NCBI RefSeq assembly: GCF_003430825.1 | Contig: NZ_CP024046.1 | Span: forward strand, 62,001 to 126,000 | From: Natrarchaeobaculum sulfurireducens | Lineage (GTDB): Archaea > Halobacteriota > Halobacteria > Halobacteriales > Natrialbaceae | DNA length: 64,000 nt | Direction of reading: 5' to 3' | Shown here: in pieces, positions 8,063 to 17,130 of the stretch | How positions within the stretch are numbered: the first letter of the stretch is position 1 | Layout of the letters: each line of letters opens with the position of its first letter | Translations under genes and position numbers: made by a program | The notes under the pieces: model-generated | What the model was told of the DNA's origin: nothing | The model's database searches: none | What the model saw: the letters and a program-made list of their open reading frames with translations, nothing else

Positions 8063-10354
8063 ATGTCAACTGTGAGCTCCCGTCTTGGACAGCTAACACG
8101 GTATCGACTGTTAGCTGGCGTCACGTACGGCATGGCGGCGTCGTTTACGATCTTTACGCTCTACTACGCGTTCTTCATCTTGACAAATCTGACAATCGCC
8201 GGTGTCTCCCTTCGGCCGCTGGTTCCGTCGGTACTCGTCTTCTCCGAGCAGGCGGAGTACGTCGTCGTGTTTACCGGCTGGGGATTGGCGGTTTACTACT
8301 TGGACTATGCGCGTCGGCAACTAGATGACCGCCGAGAGCTTGATACCGCGGACGACAACGAGTCGAACCCCAAGAGTCTCGCAGCAGTGTCCGATCAGCT
8401 GTCGGTTCTCGGTGACCAAGGCGATCGTCAACTCATGGATAGGGTTGACGGGTTCAAACGAGCCTACAGCAGGTGCGATCCGTTCGTCGCCATCGCGCTC
8501 GCCTTCCTCTCGCTCGTCACAATGGCCTACATGCTCGGGGAGTTCTCCCGACTAGACGGTGAGGCGTACATCGCTGGCTTCACCACGATGGACCATGTCA
8601 TCGGCGCAGCACTCATCGTCCTCGTCACCGACGCGACGCGGCGAGCGTTCGGCTGGATTATTGCTTCCGTAGCAGTCTTCGCGATCATCTACTCCCACGA
8701 GTCGGTCAGCACACTTCCGGTTCTTCCTGAGTTGCTCGCTTGGTCTGGCGAAGACCTAACGGGTATCGTCGAAGAGGCTGCCCTCGGAGTTCAGTCCGGC
8801 ATCTTCGACAGTACCATCATGGGAATCGGCGCGACGTGGGTCGCGATCTTCATCATGTTCGCCGGAATTGCCAAGTCCTACGGACTCATGGAATTCATCC
8901 GGGAAGTCGGAACAGAACTGGGTTCTACGCTTCGAACCGGCGTCGTCCAAATTGCGGTCGTCTCGAGTATGATCATGGGCTCGATCACCGGAAGCGCGGC
9001 CGCGAACACTGCGACGACCGGAAGTTTCACAATCCCCATGATCAAGGACCAAGGCGTTCGCGATGACTTCGCGGCGTCGATCGAAGCCGTCGCTTCCGCT
9101 GGTGGCCAGATGCTCCCACCAGTGATGGGTGTCGCAGCGTTCCTCATGGCCGACATTGTTGGCGTCCCGTACTTGGACATCGTTCAGGCCGGCGTAATTC
9201 CAGCAATGCTGTTTTATGTGAGCGTCTGTGTGGCAGTTCACTTCACGATCCTCAAGTTCGGCTGGACCTCAACCAGCCTCTCGCCGTTCGACTGGCGAGT
9301 TCTTCTTGGCGGAGTCCACTTCGCAATCCCGTTGGCAGTGCTCCTGTACACCCTTATCTACCTCCGCTTTACGCCTTTAACGGCGGGATTCTACACGATC
9401 CTGTCTATCGTGGCGGTCATCTTCGTCCGCAATTACCTTATCGACGTGTTCGAGATCGATCGAGTGGTGCGGTCGAAACTTGGTGCCGGCGACGATGGGA
9501 CCGGCACCGCGACGACCAACGTGTCGGTCGTCACTGCATCTTACCGTTCCGCCATGCGAACGGCTAGACAGAGTATCAATGGACTCAAACAGGGCGGCCT
9601 CGAGATGGCACCACTTGTCGGTGTCCTCGCGGCGATGGGACTGATCGTTGAACTGCTCGAGACGAGTGGACTAACCGGCCGTCTCGGTGCGGGAATCATC
9701 GGCTTTGCAGATGTGACGGTCCTTGGGGTTACGGGCGGACTGGCACTCGTGTTGGTGCTTGCGATGATCGCCAGCATTGCTTTCGGTCTTGGTATGCCGA
9801 CCCCGGCGGCGTACATCTTGGTTGCGTTTCTGATCGCGGATGCGGTGACAGAGATGGCCGTCCCGGAGATTACGACCCACATGTTCGTGTTTTATTTCGC
9901 GATGTTGTCGGCGATCACGCCGCCGGTGGCTATCTCCGTCGCAGTGGGGGCTCGAATCGCTGGGACGAATTTCATGAACGCTTGTGTCCAAGCGTTGCGC
10001 ATCGGTGCACCCGGGTTCGTTATTCCGTTCGCGTTTGTCGCGAACAACAGCTTGATTGAGTGGTCGACGGCGACACTGTACGAGTTCCCGGTCGTCCTCG
10101 CGGGGACTATCGGACTGATCGTTGCGACGGTCGGCTTCGACGGTGCTCGTACTCTCTCTATTCCTGTCCGTGTCTTCTACCTTGTCGTCGGATTCGCTGC
10201 AATGTTCGGCTCGGTCGCAGCCGGCGCCGTCGGAATGGGGATTCAGATCGCTGCAGCGGTGACCATCGCTCTGCTGTTGCTTCGAGCACGGTACCTCGTT
10301 GGCTACGAAGTCGATAGCAGGCGCCCAGACGTTGACGCATCCTCATTCGACTGA
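8063..10354 (+). CDS. TRAP transporter fused permease (4TM/12TM)
   Basis: A 763-residue membrane protein fusing the small DctQ-like and large DctM-like subunits, the form that pairs with TAXI binding proteins. The N-terminal part has several membrane helices and an acidic cytoplasmic loop (about residues 90-130). The large domain shows SITGSAAANTATTGSFTIP (about 310-330) and a second repeat with FGLGMPTPAAYIL (about 575-590), the paired substrate- and sodium-site motifs of DctM. It would import an organic acid driven by an ion gradient. It starts 6 nt after the binding-protein stop and is followed 65 nt later by the CoA ligase, so the three form one uptake-activation unit. Confidence 0.92.
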   Translation: MSTVSSRLGQLTRYRLLAGVTYGMAASFTIFTLYYAFFILTNLTIAGVSLRPLVPSVLVFSEQAEYVVVFTGWGLAVYYLDYARRQLDDRRELDTADDNESNPKSLAAVSDQLSVLGDQGDRQLMDRVDGFKRAYSRCDPFVAIALAFLSLVTMAYMLGEFSRLDGEAYIAGFTTMDHVIGAALIVLVTDATRRAFGWIIASVAVFAIIYSHESVSTLPVLPELLAWSGEDLTGIVEEAALGVQSGIFDSTIMGIGATWVAIFIMFAGIAKSYGLMEFIREVGTELGSTLRTGVVQIAVVSSMIMGSITGSAAANTATTGSFTIPMIKDQGVRDDFAASIEAVASAGGQMLPPVMGVAAFLMADIVGVPYLDIVQAGVIPAMLFYVSVCVAVHFTILKFGWTSTSLSPFDWRVLLGGVHFAIPLAVLLYTLIYLRFTPLTAGFYTILSIVAVIFVRNYLIDVFEIDRVVRSKLGAGDDGTGTATTNVSVVTASYRSAMRTARQSINGLKQGGLEMAPLVGVLAAMGLIVELLETSGLTGRLGAGIIGFADVTVLGVTGGLALVLVLAMIASIAFGLGMPTPAAYILVAFLIADAVTEMAVPEITTHMFVFYFAMLSAITPPVAISVAVGARIAGTNFMNACVQALRIGAPGFVIPFAFVANNSLIEWSTATLYEFPVVLAGTIGLIVATVGFDGARTLSIPVRVFYLVVGFAAMFGSVAAGAVGMGIQIAAAVTIALLLLRARYLVGYEVDSRRPDVDASSFD

Positions 10355-10419
10355 CTTGGCAGGCTTCGGCTCGCCGGGATGAAAATTCTTTTGTGATCTT
10401 CACTCGGTCTAGCTATTAG

Positions 10420-11985
10420 ATGGCAAGTCTCATAACTGACGTCGCCGAGACGGTAGAGTCGACTCCGGATTCGCCGGCGATCGTTTTTGACGGTTCTGAA
10501 CAGACTTACAGGCAGTTCTGGCACCGGACTGGACAATTCGCACAGGCGTTGGCCGACCACGGTATCGGCGAGGGCGATCGTGTCGGGATCTACCTCCCGA
10601 ATCTCCCCCAGTTCGTGACGGCCTTCTACGGCACCCTCCGTGCAGGCGGCATTGTCGTCCCGATGAATCCGCAGTACAAAGCTCGCGAAATTAGTCATCT
10701 GCTTGGCGATAGCGGCGCAAAGGCTGTCATCTCGCTGGCCGACAACGTTCCCGAGGTTGTCGAAGTCCTCAGTGAAACCGACGTGGAGGAGGTCGTCAGT
10801 GTAGGTGGAGCCGTCGACGGTGCGACTGCGTTCAAGAATTTCCTGGCTGACGAAACGCTCGACGTCGTCGAGCGTGCGGATGACGACGTTGCGGTGCAGC
10901 CATACACCTCAGGGACGACGGGCACGCCGAAAGGAGTCTTGCTCACCCACCGCAACATCCGGTGGACGACGAACGCGAACGCGAACGTCCCTCACGGTGG
11001 GTTTCAGTCCTCTGATCGACTCGTCGGCACGCTCCCACTGTTTCACATCTACGGGATGTCCGTCGTGATGAACGGCGCGATGTACAGCGGCGGCGCCTAT
11101 TACCCTATACCCGAGTGGAACGCCTCCGCGGTGATGGACGTACTTGAGGAGGATGCGATCACTATCATGTTCGGCGTGCCCGCGATGTTCAACGACATGA
11201 TCAACCAGCCCGACGCCGACACGTACGAGTTCGAGGCGCTGCGCTTCGTCAACTCTGGCGGTTCGAGCCTGCCGCTCGAGGTGCTCGAACGCTTCGAGAA
11301 GCTATACGATATCGAACTCTACGAAGGATACGGCCTCACTGAAACAAGTCCGGTCACCCACGCCAACCGTGGCAGCGCCCGTCGGAAGGGTTCGATCGGT
11401 ACCCCCCTTGATGGCGTCGACGCGAAGGTTGTCACCGAACTGTTCGAGACGGTCCCGCGAATTGAGGAGGGACCGATAGACGAAGATGAAGCGGAACTAC
11501 ACGAAATCACGGGAGAGCTCGTTGTGAGCGGACCGAACGTGATGAAGGGGTACTACGGCCTACCCAAGGCCACCGAGGAGGCCTTCACTGAGGAGGACGG
11601 AACAACCTGGTTCCACACTGGCGACATCTGTTACTGGGACGAAGACGACTTCTTTTACGTCGTGGACCGGGAGAAGCACATGATCGTCACCGGCGGCTAC
11701 AACGTCTATCCCCGTGAGATAGAGGAGTTACTGTTCGAACACGAAGCCGTCGCCGACGCCGCAGTCGTCGGTGTACCGGACGAGCGCCGTGGTGAAACGG
11801 TGAAGGCGTTTATCGTTCCGATGCCCGATGCGACGGCTGAACCCGAGGACATCAAAGAGTACTGTCTTGAGCACATTGCAGCGTACAAACACCCGCGCGA
11901 GGTCGAGTTCGTCGAAGAACTTCCGCGGACAACGACCGGCAAGGTTCAGAAGTTCAAGATCAGCGGCGAAGACGCGGACGGCTAG
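10420..11985 (+). CDS. Acyl-CoA synthetase (AMP-forming)
   Basis: A 521-residue ANL-superfamily ligase that activates a carboxylic acid to its CoA thioester with ATP. The P-loop-like motif YTSGTTGTPKGV (about residue 165), the YGLTETSP motif (about 305), the hinge DREKHMIVTGGYNVYPREIE and the C-terminal PRTTTGKVQK with the catalytic Lys are all intact. Length is normal. It follows the TRAP permease and precedes an acyl-CoA dehydrogenase, so it probably acts on the imported acid. Chain length or ring content of the substrate cannot be read from the sequence. Confidence 0.92.
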   Translation: MASLITDVAETVESTPDSPAIVFDGSEQTYRQFWHRTGQFAQALADHGIGEGDRVGIYLPNLPQFVTAFYGTLRAGGIVVPMNPQYKAREISHLLGDSGAKAVISLADNVPEVVEVLSETDVEEVVSVGGAVDGATAFKNFLADETLDVVERADDDVAVQPYTSGTTGTPKGVLLTHRNIRWTTNANANVPHGGFQSSDRLVGTLPLFHIYGMSVVMNGAMYSGGAYYPIPEWNASAVMDVLEEDAITIMFGVPAMFNDMINQPDADTYEFEALRFVNSGGSSLPLEVLERFEKLYDIELYEGYGLTETSPVTHANRGSARRKGSIGTPLDGVDAKVVTELFETVPRIEEGPIDEDEAELHEITGELVVSGPNVMKGYYGLPKATEEAFTEEDGTTWFHTGDICYWDEDDFFYVVDREKHMIVTGGYNVYPREIEELLFEHEAVADAAVVGVPDERRGETVKAFIVPMPDATAEPEDIKEYCLEHIAAYKHPREVEFVEELPRTTTGKVQKFKISGEDADG

Positions 11986-12148
11986 CCCCGTTCTTGTGAC
12001 AGACCTCGGTCTCGGTTTTGATTGCGCTCGCCCGATTGACGACCGGTCTGACTAGTTACTACGTTATGCCCTCCAGTTGTGGTTGGTCATTACTGTGAAT
12101 ACCGCTATTCACCGGAACTGTTTTGTGTAGCCTCTACAACCGTTTAGT

Positions 12149-13288
12149 ATGGCGTTTAGTCTATCAGCTGAACACGAGGCGATCCGTGATGCCGTTCGCG
12201 AGTTCGGTGAGAACGAAATCGAACCTGTCGCTGAGGAGTACGATAGGGAGGGCACGTATCCCGAGGACCTCCGCAAGACGGCTGCCGAGTATGATTTCGT
12301 CGCGCCGAGCATTCCGCTCGAGTACGGCGGTGCCGGCATGGACAAGCTCTCGAGCACGATCGTCACTGAGGAGCTGTGGCGTGCAGACCCCGGTATCGGC
12401 TCCGCAGTCGGTAGCGCCGGTTTCGGGACGAACATGATCCTCGAGTTCGGCGACGAGTGGATGAAAGAAGAGTGGCTTCCGAAGATTGCCGCCGGTGAGA
12501 CGGCCTCCTGTTCGATGATCTCCGAGCCGGCCCACGGTTCGAACGTTGCAGGCATCGAGACGGTCGCTGAAGCCGACGGCGACGAGTACGTCCTGAACGG
12601 GAACAAGATGTGGATCACGAACGGGACCGTCGCCGACGTCGGCGTCCTGATGGCCAAGACCAGTCCTAGCGAGGGTCACCGCGGCATCACTGCGTTTCTC
12701 GTCGAAATGGATCGGGATGGGGTTTCGACCGAGAAGATCGACAACAAGCTCGGTATCCGCGCCTCGGACCTCGCGGAAGTACTCATCGACGACGTTCGCG
12801 TCCCCGAAGAGAATGTTATTGGCGAGGTCGATGAGGGCTTCTACCAGCTCATGGAGTTCTTCGCAGCCGGGCGCACCAGCGTTGCCGCGCAGGCAGTCGG
12901 CGCGGCCCAGGGAGCCCTCGATGCCGCCGTCGAGTACGCAAACGAGCGCGAGCAGTTCGGCCAGAAAATCGGCGACTTCCAGGCCATTGAACACAAAATC
13001 GCGGAGATGGCGACCAAGGTCGAGGCCGCCCGCTCGCTGACTTACCGTGCTGCGACCCAGGTTGAACAGGAGAACCAGGACGTCGCCGCGAAGTATTCGA
13101 GCATGGCAAAACTGTTCGCCTCCGAGATCTCGGTTGAAGTCGCGGACGAGGGCATCCAGGTCCACGGTGGATCGGGCTACGTGACCGACTATCCTGCCGA
13201 GCGTTACTACCGCGACGCCCGAATCACGAAGATCTACGAGGGTACGAGCGAGATCCAGAAGAACATTATCGCCGACCGCGTTCTCTGA
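12149..13288 (+). CDS. Acyl-CoA dehydrogenase (module 1)
   Basis: A full-length 379-residue flavin-dependent acyl-CoA dehydrogenase catalysing alpha,beta-desaturation, the first oxidative step of beta-oxidation, with electrons passed to an electron-transfer flavoprotein. It has the three-domain layout: helical N-domain, beta-domain with SEPAHGSNVAGI and the FAD-contact MWITNG, and C-terminal helical domain with GGSGYVTDYPAERYYRD and IYEGTSEIQ, whose Glu is the usual catalytic base. It is 163 nt downstream of the ligase and likely has its own promoter. No etf genes are in this module; EtfAB at 31.7-33.5 kb could serve. Confidence 0.92.
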   Translation: MAFSLSAEHEAIRDAVREFGENEIEPVAEEYDREGTYPEDLRKTAAEYDFVAPSIPLEYGGAGMDKLSSTIVTEELWRADPGIGSAVGSAGFGTNMILEFGDEWMKEEWLPKIAAGETASCSMISEPAHGSNVAGIETVAEADGDEYVLNGNKMWITNGTVADVGVLMAKTSPSEGHRGITAFLVEMDRDGVSTEKIDNKLGIRASDLAEVLIDDVRVPEENVIGEVDEGFYQLMEFFAAGRTSVAAQAVGAAQGALDAAVEYANEREQFGQKIGDFQAIEHKIAEMATKVEAARSLTYRAATQVEQENQDVAAKYSSMAKLFASEISVEVADEGIQVHGGSGYVTDYPAERYYRDARITKIYEGTSEIQKNIIADRVL

Positions 13289-13412
13289 TTTTCGGTCGAA
13301 ACGCCGTCTCTCAACTGTACGCCCGGCAATTCACAGAAATGCAAGGAGGAAGCGCACAACCTTGGTCGTGCGAGGAATCCGACCTGCCCTGTTGTCCCTG
13401 AACGTCAGCCCG

Positions 13413-14555
13413 CTACTGACCGGGCACGCGGAATTCTACCGCCATTCCCTGACCATAGCCGACACACATCGTTGAGAGGCCGAGTCCGCCGCCGCGGCGC
13501 TCGAGTTCGTGAATGAGGGTAACGGGTAGGCGCGAACCCGAGGCCCCGAGAGGGTGGCCGATAGCGATCGCACCGCCGTTGACGTTGAAGACGTCGTCAT
13601 CGAAGCCGAGTTCACGCTGACAGTACAGCGTCTGGCTGGCAAAGGCCTCGTTTAGCTCGACGAGGTCGTACTCCGCAGCAGAACGGCCGTTGCGCTCCCA
13701 CAGGCCGCGGACTGCAGGGACTGGACCAATTCCCATGACCCTCGGATCGACGCCCGCAACTTCATGCCCGAGGATTTCCGCCCGAATCTCGAGCCCGTTC
13801 TCCTGGGCAAACGCACGCGAGGTGATCAGCAGGCCCGCAGCACCGTCGGAAATTTGGGAGGCGTTAGCGGCCGTGACGGTTCCGTCCTCCTCGAACGCTG
13901 GTGGAAGGTCTGCAATCGATTCTTTCGTGGTACCTGGACGGAGCCCTTCATCTTCCTCGACAACTTCCTTGCCCGTGTCGATCGGAACGATTTCGTCGTC
14001 AAACTTCCCCCTTTTGGCCGCTGCACAGGCGCGCTGCTGGCTACGGGCGCCGTAGGCGTCCTGCTCCTCTCGGTTGATATCATATTCTCGGGCCACCGTC
14101 TCGGCGGTCTGTCCCATTTGGAGGCCCGCGACATCGTATTGCTCAGCGATGCCATCGTAGACATCGATCCCTTTCCGTCGCTCGTTTCGGGTCATGTTCT
14201 CAACGCCACCGGCGACGATTACTTCGCGTTGGCCCGCACGGATGGAGTCTGCCGCACTGGATATTGCCTCTGCGGAGGACGCACAAAGCCTATTAATAGT
14301 CGTTCCCGGAACGTCCTCACCCAGTTCTGAGAGCAGAGCGATAACACGGGCAATATTGTTGCTCTGCTCGTTCACAGGCTTGGCACAGCCCCAACGAACA
14401 TCATCTACGTGCTCACTGCTGAGACCCGTTCGCTCGAGCATCGCATTGACAAGTGGAACGGAGAGTTCTTCACTCCCAGTATCAGCGAAGACTCCACCTT
14501 GTTTTCCCTGTGGCGTTCTGACTGCTTGTACGACTACTGGTTGCTGCTCGGACAT
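13413..14555 (-). CDS. Acetyl-CoA acyltransferase (thiolase)
   Basis: A 380-residue degradative-type thiolase that cleaves 3-ketoacyl-CoA with CoA to acetyl-CoA and a shortened acyl-CoA. The nucleophilic Cys lies in [11 protein letters not shown] (about residue 88), the catalytic His in [14 protein letters not shown] (about 335-350) and the second Cys in [10 protein letters not shown] near the C-terminus. The gene runs opposite to the rest of the module and is divergent from the 3-hydroxyacyl-CoA dehydrogenase gene, with about 110 bp between the starts. Together with the ligase, dehydrogenase and hydratase it completes a beta-oxidation set. Confidence 0.93.
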   Translation of the reverse strand: MSEQQPVVVQAVRTPQGKQGGVFADTGSEELSVPLVNAMLERTGLSSEHVDDVRWGCAKPVNEQSNNIARVIALLSELGEDVPGTTINRLCASSAEAISSAADSIRAGQREVIVAGGVENMTRNERRKGIDVYDGIAEQYDVAGLQMGQTAETVAREYDINREEQDAYGARSQQRACAAAKRGKFDDEIVPIDTGKEVVEEDEGLRPGTTKESIADLPPAFEEDGTVTAANASQISDGAAGLLITSRAFAQENGLEIRAEILGHEVAGVDPRVMGIGPVPAVRGLWERNGRSAAEYDLVELNEAFASQTLYCQRELGFDDDVFNVNGGAIAIGHPLGASGSRLPVTLIHELERRGGGLGLSTMCVGYGQGMAVEFRVPGQ

Positions 14556-14665
14556 CAGTTTTACAACTCACCCCCTGGGTAAAGATGCTGCGTCTTTTGA
14601 TCCGGGATTTGACTGAAAATGGATGAACCAGAACGTTTTTTACTATCTGTTTGGTTCTGTATCAC

Positions 14666-15556
14666 ATGCAAATCGCAGTTCTCGGTGCCGGTAGCATGGG
14701 GCACGGAATCGCGCAAGTGTCCGCAATGGCAGGACACAAAATCATTCTACGGGATATCGAACCTGAACTGGTCGAGAAGGGGCTTGAGGGAATTCAGGAG
14801 AACCTACAGGGTGGCGTGGACCGAGACAAACTCACGGAATCGGAGATGGTGGAAACTCTCGAGCGTATCGAGGTAACGACTGACCTCGCGGACGCTGTCG
14901 GTGACGCTGACCTCGTAATCGAAGCGGTACCCGAGAGCGTGGAGTTGAAGCAGGACGTCTTTTCAGATGTCGAAGAAATCATAGACAGCGAGACAATCAT
15001 CGCCTCGAACACCTCTTCGCTCTCAGTAACGGAAATAGCGAGCGTACTCGACCACCCTGAACGTGCGATTGGCCTTCATTTCTTTAATCCGCCACACTTG
15101 ATGGATCTAGTTGAGGTCGTGATTGCCGAACAAACTGATAACCGTACCGAAGAGTTTGCAGTTGACTACATTCGTGACATCCAGAAAGAAGAGGTTATTG
15201 TCCGTGACAGCGCTGGCTTCGCGACCTCGCGGCTTGGTCTCGCAGTAGGGCTTGAAGCAATCCGAATGGTCGAGGAAGGCGTTGCGAGTCCCGCGGACAT
15301 TGATAAAGCGATGAAACTGGGGTACGGCTACCCGATGGGGCCGATCGAACTCGGCGATCACGTCGGCCTCGATGTTCGTCTTCACATAGCAGAACACCTA
15401 CGTGAGGAACTGGGAGAGAGATTTAAGCCGCCTCAGTCGCTCCGCCAAAAAGTCCGGGCGGGAAAACTGGGGAAGAAGACCGGTGAGGGGTTCTACGTTT
15501 GGAAGGATGGCAAGCGTGTAGAAAAGCGCCAAACGAGGGAGGAAAACAATGACTAA
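14666..15556 (+). CDS. 3-hydroxyacyl-CoA dehydrogenase
   Basis: A 296-residue NAD-dependent L-3-hydroxyacyl-CoA dehydrogenase of beta-oxidation. It has the Rossmann motif GAGSMGHGIAQ at the very N-terminus, the catalytic-His motif GLHFFNPPHLMDLVEVV (about 135-150) and the C-terminal dimerisation domain. I chose ATG 14666 because the glycine-rich loop follows at once and a TATA-like TTTTTTACTAT lies about 25 nt upstream, fitting a leaderless mRNA; the longer frame would begin with TTG. Its last 8 nt overlap the enoyl-CoA hydratase gene, showing co-translation. Confidence 0.93.
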   Translation: MQIAVLGAGSMGHGIAQVSAMAGHKIILRDIEPELVEKGLEGIQENLQGGVDRDKLTESEMVETLERIEVTTDLADAVGDADLVIEAVPESVELKQDVFSDVEEIIDSETIIASNTSSLSVTEIASVLDHPERAIGLHFFNPPHLMDLVEVVIAEQTDNRTEEFAVDYIRDIQKEEVIVRDSAGFATSRLGLAVGLEAIRMVEEGVASPADIDKAMKLGYGYPMGPIELGDHVGLDVRLHIAEHLREELGERFKPPQSLRQKVRAGKLGKKTGEGFYVWKDGKRVEKRQTREENND

Positions 15557-16355
15557 ATTGGTGGATGAGTACGAGCTGTTATCGGTCACCGTCGGAGATC
15601 GTGCTGACCACGTCGCGACGATCGCTATCAACCGTCCGGATGTCCGAAATGCGCTTAACGAACAGGTGCGGACCGAGTTGAAAGATGCGGTTACGACTGC
15701 CGATAAAGATGATCGGGTGCGTGTACTCGTACTCACAGGGGGAGAAGAATCTGGCTCATTCATCGCCGGCGCTGACATCACCGAGTTTCGGGACCGTGAC
15801 CTCGTCGATCAACGCAAGGCCAGTGAACGGCCTCGCATCTACGAGACCGTCGACGACGCGTCAATTCCTATTATCGCTCGGATCAACGGTCACGCACTTG
15901 GCGGTGGCTGTGAACTCGCGCAGGCTTGTGACATTCGGATCGCCGAAGCGGGCGCAAAGCTTGGCCAACCCGAGATCAACCTCGGACTCATTCCTGGTGG
16001 CGGCGGCACACAGCGACTCACTCGCCTCGTTGGTGAGGGGCACGCGATGCGACTCGTCTTATCCGGGAAATTGATTGACGCCGAGGAAGCGAAAGAGATA
16101 GGTCTTGTCGATGAAGTCTACGACGCGGAACAGCTCAACGATAGAGTCTACGAACTCGCGAGTTCGATGGCTGAAAAGAGCCCAATCGCTCTGAAGTTGG
16201 CCAAGAAAGCGATCAAGGGAAGCTCACGCATGGGTCTCGAGGAAGGGCTCAAATACGAGTCTGAACTGTTTGTCCAAACATTTGCGACTCAGGATAAGGA
16301 TGAGGGAATCGACGCATTCCTCGAAGGGCGGGAACCAGATTTCACTGGGAAGTAA
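15549..16355 (+). CDS. Enoyl-CoA hydratase
   Basis: A 268-residue crotonase-superfamily hydratase that adds water to 2-enoyl-CoA. The oxyanion-hole segments FIAGADITEF and GHALGGGCELAQACD are present, and both catalytic glutamates are seen, in GGGCELAQ and in GQPEINLGLIPGGGG. The ATG lies inside the end of the 3-hydroxyacyl-CoA dehydrogenase gene (8-nt overlap), so the two enzymes are made together and act in sequence. IS6 copy B begins only 23 nt after the stop, which marks the edge of module 1. Confidence 0.92.
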   Translation: MTKLVDEYELLSVTVGDRADHVATIAINRPDVRNALNEQVRTELKDAVTTADKDDRVRVLVLTGGEESGSFIAGADITEFRDRDLVDQRKASERPRIYETVDDASIPIIARINGHALGGGCELAQACDIRIAEAGAKLGQPEINLGLIPGGGGTQRLTRLVGEGHAMRLVLSGKLIDAEEAKEIGLVDEVYDAEQLNDRVYELASSMAEKSPIALKLAKKAIKGSSRMGLEEGLKYESELFVQTFATQDKDEGIDAFLEGREPDFTGK

Positions 16356-16378
16356 GTCTTGGGTTGCAGGACACGGTC

Positions 16379-17065
16379 GTGTTCAGATAAGCTGGTTTCA
16401 TACGAACGCGAACCTCGAGCCACTGATCGACAGTTGTTCCTTTGGTGTTGCTGAAGCAGTTTGAGAACGTGGTTGTTCGTCGTTTTATCTCACGGAAGAC
16501 ATGTTTAGTGCTGTTCTGACCACCGTGTCGTTCGTACCGAAACTCGAGATCGTGACGCTCACAGACGTACTGTAACGAAATATCTCTACTGATGAGAAAG
16601 ACGGCGTCGTTGACGTCGTGTTCCTCTCGAAGCTCTCGAACGAAATCACTCGCAATAACCTTGGTTCCCGTCGGCTCGAGCTTTGTATGGAGTAATTCGT
16701 TTGATTCCAGATTGACGGCGGCGTCCAGCCAGTACTGTTCGTCGTTGAGTCGAATCACTGCCTCGTCAACCGCAATGTGATCCGAATTCCGACCTAATTC
16801 CAGCTGTAAATCGGCCTTGTGAACCCAGTTATGAATAGTCAAGCGAGCCCGTTCAATGCCGAAATCCTAAGATACTCGAACAGTACTCGAAAGCGAGAGT
16901 AAAGCAAGGTAAAGTTGAATACCGAGCTGTATCAACAGCCGCGGTGTTGCTTCTCGCTCCACAAAATCCAAGTCGATCTGGCCGATGCTTCCTGTGAGGC
17001 GTGCGTTTTCGGCATAGGTCACTCAGAAAACGCCACGCCTTATTCCTTGATCCATATCTGAACAC
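16379..17065 (-). mobile_element. IS6-family element, copy B (degenerate)
   Basis: The ends GTGTTCAGATAAGC (16379) and ATATCTGAACAC (to 17065) match the other copies; length is about 687 bp. The flanking 8-mers differ, so no target duplication is visible. It lies inverted relative to copy A, on the other side of module 1. Confidence 0.82.
16383..17015 (-). pseudogene. IS6 transposase, copy B (pseudogene)
   Basis: The C-terminal DDE region is readable (VDEAVIRL, FLISRD, NSTKHVFREIKRR), but the second motif has changed and VE has become TK near the catalytic Glu. Upstream, one base is missing after the start codon (ATGCCGAAAAC against ATGCCCGAAAAC in the other copies) and an in-frame TAG interrupts the N-terminal part. 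The copy is inactive. Confidence 0.8.
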
Positions 17066-17130
17066 CGCCTCATTGACGCCGTACGTGCGCGAAGCTGACA
17101 GTCGCGGAACTGTCTGTACCGCGGTCATAC

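Noticed and set aside
12164-13165. Long minus-strand frame (333 codons) opposite the acyl-CoA dehydrogenase gene
   Set aside because: It is the mirror of a well-supported gene; such antisense frames are common in GC-rich DNA, and it has no family features.
3705-17065. Active composite IS6 transposon carrying module 1
   Set aside because: Both transposase copies are dead, ends lack target duplications and copy A is interrupted; only a historical role is plausible.
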